64,000 nt of DNA from the NCBI GenBank assembly GCA_902633965.1, contig CACPID010000001.1, positions 75,845-139,844 of the forward strand, read 5' to 3'. The DNA is from an uncultured Pelagibacteraceae bacterium. GTDB taxonomy: Bacteria; Pseudomonadota; Alphaproteobacteria; Pelagibacterales; Pelagibacteraceae. Below are positions 57,003-64,000 of this stretch, in pieces. A program made the translations under genes and the position numbers. Below the pieces are notes generated by a model, which worked only from the letters and a program-made list of their open reading frames with translations, was not told the origin of the DNA and ran no database searches. Each line of letters starts with the position of its first letter. The stretch's first letter is position 1.

Positions 57003-58433
57003 TTATTTAAAATAATTTTTTACTCTTTCTAAGGTTTGCTCATTTATTTTAATTTTGTACTTTTCATTTAAATAAAGATCATAGGCAGTCAGAATATCCT
57101 TATTTATGTTGCTAGAAGATAATTTTTGATAATCATTAATTTTATCAGCTGAAAATGAGGAGTTATCAGTTATCTCTCTTAAAATTTTAACTAAATATAT
57201 ATTTTTATCTTCATCCGATGCCATAGTAAAACTTTTGATTGGCATGTTATAAATGATTTTAATTGAATCAATTTGGAATGTTTTATTATCTCTCGACGAA
57301 TTCAATAATAATTTTTTGATTTTAGATTTATCTGAATTTACAATTTTATTAAAGTCAGCATCTGTGAATTTTTTTGCATTAATTTTTTGTAGTAATTCAA
57401 TATTATGATTAATCCTTTTTTCTTGATATATTTTATCCTTAATGCTCTTAATAAAACTTTCATTATTTCTATCTGGTAATTTTTTGACTATATTTTCTAT
57501 CTCAAAAAGTAAATAGAACTCATTCATATCAATAATATCAATTTGGCTCTTACTCGATAAATCTAATATTTTATTATCAATATTTGTTAATTCACTATTA
57601 ACATTTACATTTTCTTTACTCTTTTTTTCAAGTTTATATTCTGAAATAATCTGATTTAACGAATTTCCAGTTAATATTTTATTCTCTATTTCATCAATTT
57701 TATCAAAAAAAATTTGGTTGTATTCTTCAGAGCCTATTAAATCTGCGGGTCTTAATTTTACATAAGAATAATTAATAAATTCTTGCTTTAAATTATTTTC
57801 GTTTTTATCAATATATTTATTTACATCATTACTTTTTATACTATCTTTTGATCCGTAAATTTCTTTTAGGTCAATATATTCAATCTCAATTTTTTTTGTT
57901 TCGTTTTCGTAAAGTTTCTTTGTTAAAAATAATGGTGAATAAATACCACCAGAAATAAAATTAAATAAATTATTTTGTAATTCTCTCTCTTTGAGTCTTC
58001 TTTCAAAAGTAGGAGCATCAATTTGATTTGTTAAAAGAAATTTTTCGTATTTTAGTCTAGAAAAATTATTATTTTCATCAAAAAAGTTAGGATTTTTTTT
58101 AATTATATTAGCTAAATTTTTTTTTGTAATATTTATATCTAATTCATTGATTTGAATTTCCAAAATTTTTTTTGATATTAATTCTGACAATAGCTCCTCA
58201 ACTATTTCATTATCTAAATTTTCTCTAATTGCCTCTTGATTAATATTTAGATCATTAATGTGTTCGATAAATTCCTGAGTAGATATATTGATGTTATCAA
58301 TTTTAGCCAAAGAATTTGTATTACCACTACTAAATACACCTCCCATACCCCAAAATACAAAAGGGATTACAACAATAACTAATAATATTTTTGCGAATAT
58401 TGTTTTTGAAAAATTTCTAATACTGTTAAGCAT
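57003..58433 (-). CDS. ppiD: PpiD-like membrane-anchored periplasmic folding factor (SurA N-terminal domain)
   Basis: 476 aa, clearly shorter than the roughly 620 aa PpiD of E. coli. A single membrane anchor lies at about residues 12-30 (FAKILLVIVVIPFVFWGMGG). The SurA_N-type chaperone region follows (about 35-160). No intact parvulin isomerase signature can be seen in the middle, so isomerase activity is doubtful. It probably helps newly exported proteins fold at the Sec exit. It heads the minus-strand trp-lexA-gltX set and is divergent from tpiA. Confidence 0.8.
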   Translation of the reverse strand: MLNSIRNFSKTIFAKILLVIVVIPFVFWGMGGVFSSGNTNSLAKIDNINISTQEFIEHINDLNINQEAIRENLDNEIVEELLSELISKKILEIQINELDINITKKNLANIIKKNPNFFDENNNFSRLKYEKFLLTNQIDAPTFERRLKERELQNNLFNFISGGIYSPLFLTKKLYENETKKIEIEYIDLKEIYGSKDSIKSNDVNKYIDKNENNLKQEFINYSYVKLRPADLIGSEEYNQIFFDKIDEIENKILTGNSLNQIISEYKLEKKSKENVNVNSELTNIDNKILDLSSKSQIDIIDMNEFYLLFEIENIVKKLPDRNNESFIKSIKDKIYQEKRINHNIELLQKINAKKFTDADFNKIVNSDKSKIKKLLLNSSRDNKTFQIDSIKIIYNMPIKSFTMASDEDKNIYLVKILREITDNSSFSADKINDYQKLSSSNINKDILTAYDLYLNEKYKIKINEQTLERVKNYFK

Positions 58434-58489
58434 AATTTTTTTAATTTATTGAACTATAAAAGACAAAGCTATAGATTATAAGTATCAAT

Positions 58490-59236
58490 ATGACAAATAA
58501 AATACGATATTTTATAGCAAACTGGAAAATGTATGGCGATTTAGCTTCATTAAAAAGTATTAAAAACGTTATAAAATTTTCAAGGCTTAGCAAAAGTAAA
58601 AAATTTAAGATTATTTATTGTCCTCCATACACACTGTTGAGTGACTTTGTTGATACTTTAAAAAAATCCTCAATAGAAACTGGAGCTCAAAATATTCATC
58701 AGAATTATGATTTTGGAGCTCACACAGGTTTTATTAATTCAAAAATGTTAAAAAATTTGGGTGTAAAATATGTCATTATAGGACACTCAGAAAATAGAAG
58801 TTTAGGTGAGGACCATAAGCAAATAAATAAAAAAATTTTATCAGCAATTAAAAGTAAATTGAAGGTAATATTCTGTATTGGTGAAACATCAACCCAAAGA
58901 AAAAATAAAAAAACAAATATAATCTTAAAAAAGCAAATTCTTAATGGTTTAAAAGGTATTGGTAAAAAATGTAAGATTATAGTTGCTTATGAACCAGTAT
59001 GGTCAATAGGAACAGGTATTGTACCAAATAACCTTGAATTAGAAAAAAATATTAAATTTATTAAATCAATAATAAGTAAAAAATTTAAAAATTACAAAAT
59101 TTTATATGGTGGATCAGTGAATCCAAATAATATTCAAAAATTAAATATGATTGATTTATTAGATGGATATTTAATTGGTGGCGCATCTCAAAGTTCAAAA
59201 AAACTTATTGATATAATAAAAAAAACCTTTAATTAG
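58490..59236 (+). CDS. tpiA: Triosephosphate isomerase
   Basis: 248 aa. Catalytic residues: N11 and K13 in ANWKMYG, H99 in IIGHSENR (most enzymes have SERR), and E168 in AYEPVWSIGTG with the phosphate-binding loop after it. GGSVNPNN and the late YLIGGASQ are present. It interconverts glyceraldehyde 3-phosphate and dihydroxyacetone phosphate. It is divergent from ppiD with 56 bases between starts, and begins the tpiA-secG-pyrG-kdsA-eno run. Confidence 0.97.
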   Translation: MTNKIRYFIANWKMYGDLASLKSIKNVIKFSRLSKSKKFKIIYCPPYTLLSDFVDTLKKSSIETGAQNIHQNYDFGAHTGFINSKMLKNLGVKYVIIGHSENRSLGEDHKQINKKILSAIKSKLKVIFCIGETSTQRKNKKTNIILKKQILNGLKGIGKKCKIIVAYEPVWSIGTGIVPNNLELEKNIKFIKSIISKKFKNYKILYGGSVNPNNIQKLNMIDLLDGYLIGGASQSSKKLIDIIKKTFN

Positions 59237-59241
59237 GCATC

Positions 59242-59541
59242 ATGGAAAATATTTTGTTAATACTAAACATAATTTTGGCAATTATCTTGGTAGTCTTAGT
59301 TTTGTTTCAAAAATCAGAAGGTGGTGCTCTTGGTATTGGAGTTTCTCAAGATAATTTTATGTTTTCAAGAACCACTGGGGATTTTCTAACAAAAGCCACA
59401 GGAATCATCGCAACGTTATTTATTATATGTAGCTTAAGTTTAACTATAGTATCAAGAGGGGATTTGATATCAGAAACTTCAGTAATTGATGCTGTGGAAG
59501 AAACTGAAGATACTCCTAAAATTCCAGATAATAATAATTAA
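59242..59541 (+). CDS. secG: Preprotein translocase subunit SecG
   Basis: 99 aa. Two membrane helices, about 2-20 and 52-70, flank the conserved LVLFQKSEGGALGIG loop. The acidic tail (EETEDTPKIPDNNN) is hydrophilic. SecG assists SecYE during export. It lies five bases after tpiA, the standard tpiA-secG-pyrG order. Confidence 0.95.
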   Translation: MENILLILNIILAIILVVLVLFQKSEGGALGIGVSQDNFMFSRTTGDFLTKATGIIATLFIICSLSLTIVSRGDLISETSVIDAVEETEDTPKIPDNNN

Positions 59542-59581
59542 TCCTTTTCATTTATTGATTTTGTCGCTATAAGATACTTCC

Positions 59582-61207
59582 ATGGCGCGATATATATTTG
59601 TCACTGGCGGCGTGGTCTCATCACTTGGTAAAGGATTATCTTCTGCTTCGTTAGCTTATTTACTTCAGTCAAGAGGTTATAAAGTAAGATTACGAAAGCT
59701 AGATCCATATCTAAATGTAGATCCTGGCACAATGAGTCCATTTCAACATGGGGAAGTTTTTGTAACTGATGATGGCGCAGAAACAGATCTTGATTTGGGT
59801 CATTACGAGAGATTCACAGATATATCAGCGAAACAATCTGATAATATAACCACTGGAAGAATTTATAGTGATATTATTCAGAGAGAGAGAAAAGGTGGTT
59901 ATTTAGGAAAGACAGTGCAAGTAATACCACATGTCACTGATAGAATAAAAGAATTTATAAAGAAAGATGTTAGCTCTGAAGATTTTATAATCTGCGAGAT
60001 AGGAGGAACAGTGGGTGATATTGAAAGCTTACCGTTTTTGGAAGCAATAAGACAATTTTCAAATGATCATGGAAAAAAAAATACACTGTTTATCCATTTA
60101 ACTTTGGTACCATATATGAGAGCTTCAGATGAAATTAAAACAAAACCAACGCAACATTCTGTCAAAGAACTAAGAACAATTGGTATTCAGCCTAATATAA
60201 TTATTTGTAGATCAGAACAGCCTTTACCATTTGATCAAAGAAAAAAAATATCATTATTTTGTAATGTTCCTTTTGAAAATGTTATTGAGACAGTTGATGT
60301 TAAAACAATTTACGAAGCTCCTATAAGTTTTAATAAGGAGAAACTTGATAAAATTGTTCTTAAATACTTTAAATTAAAATCAAAGAAAAATGTAAACCTC
60401 AATCCATGGAAAAAAATTACTAATGTTGTTTTGAAAACAAAACCTAAAGTAAATATTGGTTTAATAGGTAAATATGTAAATCTTAAAGACGCTTATAAAT
60501 CACTTGATGAGGCTTTGATACATGGTGGAATAGATAATAACGTGAAGGTGAATTTAATACGAATTGAATCTGATAAATTAAAACCTAATGAAATAAAAGA
60601 AAAATTAAAAAATATATCAGGTATACTTATACCAGGTGGTTTTGGAAAAAGAGGTACTGAAGGTAAAATTGAGGCTATAAAATATGCAAGACAAAATAAA
60701 ATACCATTTTTAGGTATCTGTTATGGAATGCAGATGGCCGTCATTGAATATGCAAGAAATGTATTGAAAATAAAGAAAGCTACATCTAGTGAATTTAGCA
60801 AGACAGGAGTGAATGTAATAGGATTAATACATGAATGGAATAGAGATGGTAAAATTTTCAAAGGTTCTAAAAAAGAGCTTGGTGGTACAATGCGACTTGG
60901 TCTTTATGAGGCTAAATTAAAAAAAAATTCTCTAATTCAAAAAATTTATAGATCTAATAGTATAAATGAGAGGCATAGACATAGATATGAGGTAAATATT
61001 GATTATAAAGACAAATTTGAAGACAAAGGTCTAATTTTTTCTGGAATGTCACCGGATCACAAATTACCTGAGATTATTGAGCTTAAAAATCATCCTTGGT
61101 TTGTTGGTGTTCAATTTCATCCAGAATTTAAATCTAGACCTTTAAACCCACATCCATTATTCTCATCATTTATCAAGGCAGCAAAAATCAAAAATGCAAA
61201 ATATTAA
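59582..61207 (+). CDS. pyrG: CTP synthase
   Basis: 541 aa. The N-terminal synthetase domain begins [16 protein letters not shown] with the ATP loop and contains [15 protein letters not shown]. The C-terminal glutaminase has C380 (GICYGMQ), H513 and E515 (VQFHPEF). It makes CTP from UTP, ATP and glutamine. The tyrosine after C380 replaces the commoner leucine. A 40-base gap after secG may hold a promoter; the 3' end overlaps kdsA by 14 bases. Confidence 0.98.
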   Translation: MARYIFVTGGVVSSLGKGLSSASLAYLLQSRGYKVRLRKLDPYLNVDPGTMSPFQHGEVFVTDDGAETDLDLGHYERFTDISAKQSDNITTGRIYSDIIQRERKGGYLGKTVQVIPHVTDRIKEFIKKDVSSEDFIICEIGGTVGDIESLPFLEAIRQFSNDHGKKNTLFIHLTLVPYMRASDEIKTKPTQHSVKELRTIGIQPNIIICRSEQPLPFDQRKKISLFCNVPFENVIETVDVKTIYEAPISFNKEKLDKIVLKYFKLKSKKNVNLNPWKKITNVVLKTKPKVNIGLIGKYVNLKDAYKSLDEALIHGGIDNNVKVNLIRIESDKLKPNEIKEKLKNISGILIPGGFGKRGTEGKIEAIKYARQNKIPFLGICYGMQMAVIEYARNVLKIKKATSSEFSKTGVNVIGLIHEWNRDGKIFKGSKKELGGTMRLGLYEAKLKKNSLIQKIYRSNSINERHRHRYEVNIDYKDKFEDKGLIFSGMSPDHKLPEIIELKNHPWFVGVQFHPEFKSRPLNPHPLFSSFIKAAKIKNAKY

Positions 61208-62018
61208 AGTTAAATGTAATCATATAGAAATCTCAAATTCTAATAGATTTTGTTTAATAGCAGGACCATGTCAGCTGGAAACAGAACAACATGCATTAGA
61301 CATAGCAGGTAAAATACAAGAAATGACAAAAAAATTTAACTTAGGTTTTATTTATAAAACATCGTTTGATAAAGCCAACAGAACTAGCCTAAAAGGCAAA
61401 AGGGGAGCTGGTTTAGAAAAATCTTTGCCCGTATTTGATAAAATAAAAAAAGAATTAAACGTACCGGTTCTAACCGATATTCATAACGAGGAACAATGTA
61501 AAATAGTTTCAAATCATGTCGATGTTTTGCAAATTCCTGCTTTTTTGTGTAGGCAGACTGACTTACTAATTGCAGCTGCAAAAACAAATAAAATTATTAA
61601 TGTTAAAAAAGGACAATTTCTAGCTCCTTGGGATATGGTCAATGTAACAAAAAAAATATCAGATTCAGGAAATAATAATATTTTAGTAACTGAAAGAGGA
61701 GCAAGTTTTGGATACAATACTTTGGTTTCTGATATGAGATCAATACCTATAATGGCAAAAAATGGTTACCCGGTGATTTTTGATGCAACACATTCTGTTC
61801 AACAACCAGGTGGAATGGGAGAAAAAAGTGGTGGACAAAGAGAGTTTGTAGAACATCTATCCCGAGCGGCAATTGCAGTTGGTGTAGCAGGTGTGTTTAT
61901 AGAAACACACCAAGATCCTGACAATGCACCATCTGATGGTCCCAATATGCTTCCACTTAATAAATTAGAAAATCTTATTTCTCAACTTTGTGAAATTGAT
62001 AATTTAATTAAAAAATAA
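61194..62018 (+). CDS. kdsA: 3-deoxy-8-phosphooctulonate synthase (KDO-8-phosphate synthase)
   Basis: 274 aa TIM barrel. Motifs: [55 protein letters not shown] and [12 protein letters not shown]. It condenses PEP with arabinose 5-phosphate to form KDO-8-P for the LPS inner core. It therefore links the glycolytic genes around it (eno makes PEP) with the lipid A genes earlier in the window. It shares one base with eno. Confidence 0.97.
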   Translation: MQNIKVKCNHIEISNSNRFCLIAGPCQLETEQHALDIAGKIQEMTKKFNLGFIYKTSFDKANRTSLKGKRGAGLEKSLPVFDKIKKELNVPVLTDIHNEEQCKIVSNHVDVLQIPAFLCRQTDLLIAAAKTNKIINVKKGQFLAPWDMVNVTKKISDSGNNNILVTERGASFGYNTLVSDMRSIPIMAKNGYPVIFDATHSVQQPGGMGEKSGGQREFVEHLSRAAIAVGVAGVFIETHQDPDNAPSDGPNMLPLNKLENLISQLCEIDNLIKK

Positions 62019-63274
62019 TGAGTAAGATTTCAAAAATTGTTGCAAGACAGGTTTTTGATAGCAGAGGAAATCCAACAATAGAGGCAGAGATATTTTCTGG
62101 TAAAAGTAGTGCATCAGCAATTTGCCCCTCTGGCGCATCTACTGGAACATACGAAGCTTTTGAAAAAAGAGATAAGTCCAACAAAAAGTATTTAGGCAAA
62201 AGTGTTTTTAAGGCGATAGATTTAATAAATAAAAAAATTTCAAAAAAACTCAAAGGTCAAAATGTTCATAATCAAGAAAGAATTGATAGCATAATGATCA
62301 ATTTAGATGGTACTAAACAAAAAATTAAAATTGGAGCAAATGCAATTCTAGCAGTATCAATGGCTAACAAAAAATTGTCAGCAAAAATTAAAAACAAACC
62401 ACTTTATGAGTGTTTTTTAAAAAATAAAAATTTTAGACTACCATATCCTTTAATGAATATTATTAATGGCGGAGCTCATTCGAATAATGGTTTAAGAATA
62501 CAAGAATTTATGATCAGACCAGATGGAGCAAAAAATTTTTCTGATGGAGTAAGAATGTGCTATTTAGTTATACAAAATCTAAAAAAAATAATTAATTCAA
62601 AAGGTTTATCTACATCTGTAGGAGATGAAGGTGGATTTGCTCCAATGATAAATAAAAACGAAAATGCTTTAGCTTTAATAGTTAATGCTATTAAAAAATC
62701 TGGTTTTATCAATGGTAAACATATTTCAATTTGTCTGGATGTTGCTGCAAATGAATTATATAAAAAAGGTAAGTATTCTATTCACTCGACAAAATTTATT
62801 TCTACTAATGAATCTATCAAAAAATATATACAATTAATAAAAAAATTTAAAATAAAATCTATTGAAGATCCATTTTCTGAGAATGATTGGCCCTCATGGA
62901 ATAAACTAACAAAATCATCAAAAAAAATTCAAATAGTTGGTGATGATTTATATGTAACTAATCTAGAAAGATTAAAAATGGGATTTTTAAACAATTCTTC
63001 AAATTCGATACTTGTTAAACTCAATCAAATTGGAACAGTAACTGAAACTTTAGAAGTTATAAAATTTGCAAAAATAATAGGATTTAGCACAATTATTTCT
63101 CATCGATCCGGCGATAGTGAAGACACATTTATTGCAGATCTAGCAGTTGGTACCGACTCAAATCAGATTAAAACAGGGTCTTTGTCCAGGTCCGAAAGAG
63201 TTGCTAAATATAATCAATTAATTCGAATAGAAGAAAATCTAGGAAAAAAGGCAAAAATGAATAAAATTCATTAA
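62018..63274 (+). CDS. eno: Enolase
   Basis: 418 aa, slightly shorter than the usual 425-432. Motifs: VFDSRGNPTIEAE, GASTGTYEA, the metal and catalytic region VGDEGGFAP, SIEDPFSENDW, the active-site lysine in SILVKLNQIGTVTET, and SHRSGDSEDTFIADLA. It converts 2-phosphoglycerate to PEP and may also belong to an RNA degradation complex. It shares single bases with kdsA and ftsB. Confidence 0.98.
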   Translation: MSKISKIVARQVFDSRGNPTIEAEIFSGKSSASAICPSGASTGTYEAFEKRDKSNKKYLGKSVFKAIDLINKKISKKLKGQNVHNQERIDSIMINLDGTKQKIKIGANAILAVSMANKKLSAKIKNKPLYECFLKNKNFRLPYPLMNIINGGAHSNNGLRIQEFMIRPDGAKNFSDGVRMCYLVIQNLKKIINSKGLSTSVGDEGGFAPMINKNENALALIVNAIKKSGFINGKHISICLDVAANELYKKGKYSIHSTKFISTNESIKKYIQLIKKFKIKSIEDPFSENDWPSWNKLTKSSKKIQIVGDDLYVTNLERLKMGFLNNSSNSILVKLNQIGTVTETLEVIKFAKIIGFSTIISHRSGDSEDTFIADLAVGTDSNQIKTGSLSRSERVAKYNQLIRIEENLGKKAKMNKIH

Positions 63275-63576
63275 TGCTAACAAAAATAAAAAAAAATTAC
63301 TTTGAGATAATTTCTTTTTTTTTAATAATTTATTTTTTAATTAATTTGTTAGGTGGTCAGAGAGGTCTATTCTCATATTTCGAAAAAAAGGAGACTTTAA
63401 AAAAGCTTACAAATGAAGAAAGTATTAAATTATCAAAAATTAAAAGATTAGAATTAGAAAACTCCCTTTTAACTGATAATATCGACAAAGATTTTGTCGA
63501 TCAATTAATACGAGACAAATTAATGCTTGGTAAAAAAGGCGAGAGTACCTATATAATAGTCAACAATGACAATTAG
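63274..63576 (+). CDS. ftsB: FtsB/DivIC-family septum formation initiator
   Basis: 100 aa. One membrane helix at about 11-25, then a Lys/Glu-rich coiled coil at 33-65, and a C-terminal conserved-type stretch [18 protein letters not shown] that resembles the family pattern of ARxxLGMxxPGE. FtsB bridges FtsL and FtsQ in the divisome. The position after eno matches E. coli and alphaproteobacterial genomes. It overlaps lipA by 11 bases. Confidence 0.88.
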   Translation: MLTKIKKNYFEIISFFLIIYFLINLLGGQRGLFSYFEKKETLKKLTNEESIKLSKIKRLELENSLLTDNIDKDFVDQLIRDKLMLGKKGESTYIIVNNDN

Positions 63577-64000
63577 ACATCCAGAAAAAGTAAATAAACC
63601 TATAAATCCTATTAAAAAAAAACCAAATTGGATAAGATCTAAGTTATTAAATAGTAAAGAATTTTTTATTACTAAAAGTGTTATAAATCAAAATAATCTC
63701 GTAACTGTATGCCAAGAGGCTAATTGCCCAAATATTACCGAGTGCTGGAGTAAAAGACATGCAACATTTATGATTATGGGTGACACTTGCACGAGGGCTT
63801 GTGGATTTTGTGATGTTAAAACAGGCAAGCCAGATAACCTAGATCCTTTTGAGCCCTATAAAATATCAAATGCTGTTAAAAAATTAAATCTCAAACATGT
63901 TGTGATTACATCAGTTGATAGGGATGATTTACCTGACGGAGGCTCACAACATTTTTTTGAAGTGATTAAAACAACTCAAAAAAATAATCCTAATACCTCT
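63566..64000 (+). CDS. lipA: Lipoyl synthase (5' part, cut by the window end)
   Basis: 145 codons are visible. Radical-SAM enzyme that inserts two sulfurs into octanoyl groups on lipoyl domains. The auxiliary cluster cysteines are in [13 protein letters not shown], and the radical-SAM cluster in [27 protein letters not shown] follows, all diagnostic. The ATG at 63566 lies inside ftsB. In many alphaproteobacteria the pyruvate dehydrogenase genes separate ftsB from lipA; they are absent here. Confidence 0.96.
   Translation, partial: MTIRHPEKVNKPINPIKKKPNWIRSKLLNSKEFFITKSVINQNNLVTVCQEANCPNITECWSKRHATFMIMGDTCTRACGFCDVKTGKPDNLDPFEPYKISNAVKKLNLKHVVITSVDRDDLPDGGSQHFFEVIKTTQKNNPNTS

Noticed and set aside
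1-64000. CRISPR arrays, insertion sequences, integrases or prophage genes
   Set aside because: Reading both strands showed no regularly spaced repeats, transposase or integrase motifs or phage structural genes; no tRNA is followed by an integrase or an att-like repeat.

Overview
This is a compact, very AT-rich chromosomal segment (GC roughly 30%) that reads as a streamlined marine alphaproteobacterium of the SAR11/Pelagibacterales type. The grounds are the gene order, which is alphaproteobacterial throughout, an rpsB leader like the one described in Candidatus Pelagibacter ubique, a GTTC-N7-GTTC LexA box, Lys/Asn/Ile-rich proteins, near absence of Shine-Dalgarno sequences, several GTG or TTG starts, and stop/start overlaps at most gene junctions. 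No IS element, prophage, CRISPR array or rRNA operon was seen, and no gap between genes exceeds about 215 bp.

Layout. (1) 1-4282: a TRAP transporter (end of a probable dctP, then dctQ and dctM) with a strong hairpin between dctP and dctQ, followed by an NCS1-type permease and a short-chain dehydrogenase: a small uptake/catabolism module. (2) 4272-7032: small genes, including three minus-strand miniproteins (42, 46 and 57 aa), a tiny lipoprotein, a DUF3047 protein, a YbgC thioesterase, a family 5 uracil-DNA glycosylase and a DUF1289 protein. (3) 7096-13276: tRNA-Leu, the proteostasis run tig-clpP-clpX-lon, then tRNA-Val and tRNA-Asp. (4) 13489-27346: all fourteen respiratory complex I genes, nuoA to nuoN, uninterrupted. 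(5) 27346-37146: birA (short), coaX, RNase J, DUF1467, proS, lolC, lolD, dnaE. (6) 37155-48881: rpsB leader, rpsB-tsf-frr-uppS-cdsA-dxr-bamA-skp-fabZ-lpxD-lpxA-lpxI-lpxB, joining translation to envelope and lipid A synthesis. (7) 48887-51025: an autotransporter carrying a C-type lectin domain, the most unusual protein here. (8) 51022-58433, minus strand: ppiD-trpE-trpG-trpD-trpC-lexA-gltX. (9) 58490-64000: tpiA-secG-pyrG-kdsA-eno-ftsB-lipA, with lipA cut by the window edge.

The window is mostly conserved core metabolism. Its interest lies in what has been added to or lost from familiar operons. Genes commonly found at these positions in other alphaproteobacteria are missing: hupB after lon, pyrH between tsf and frr, rseP between dxr and bamA, moaC/moeA and comEC around lexA, and pyruvate dehydrogenase genes between ftsB and lipA. 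A secreted sugar-binding autotransporter has been added directly after lpxB, at the end of the outer-membrane assembly and lipid A cluster. The miniproteins are invisible to a usual length cutoff but fit tightly into overlapping gene arrays.
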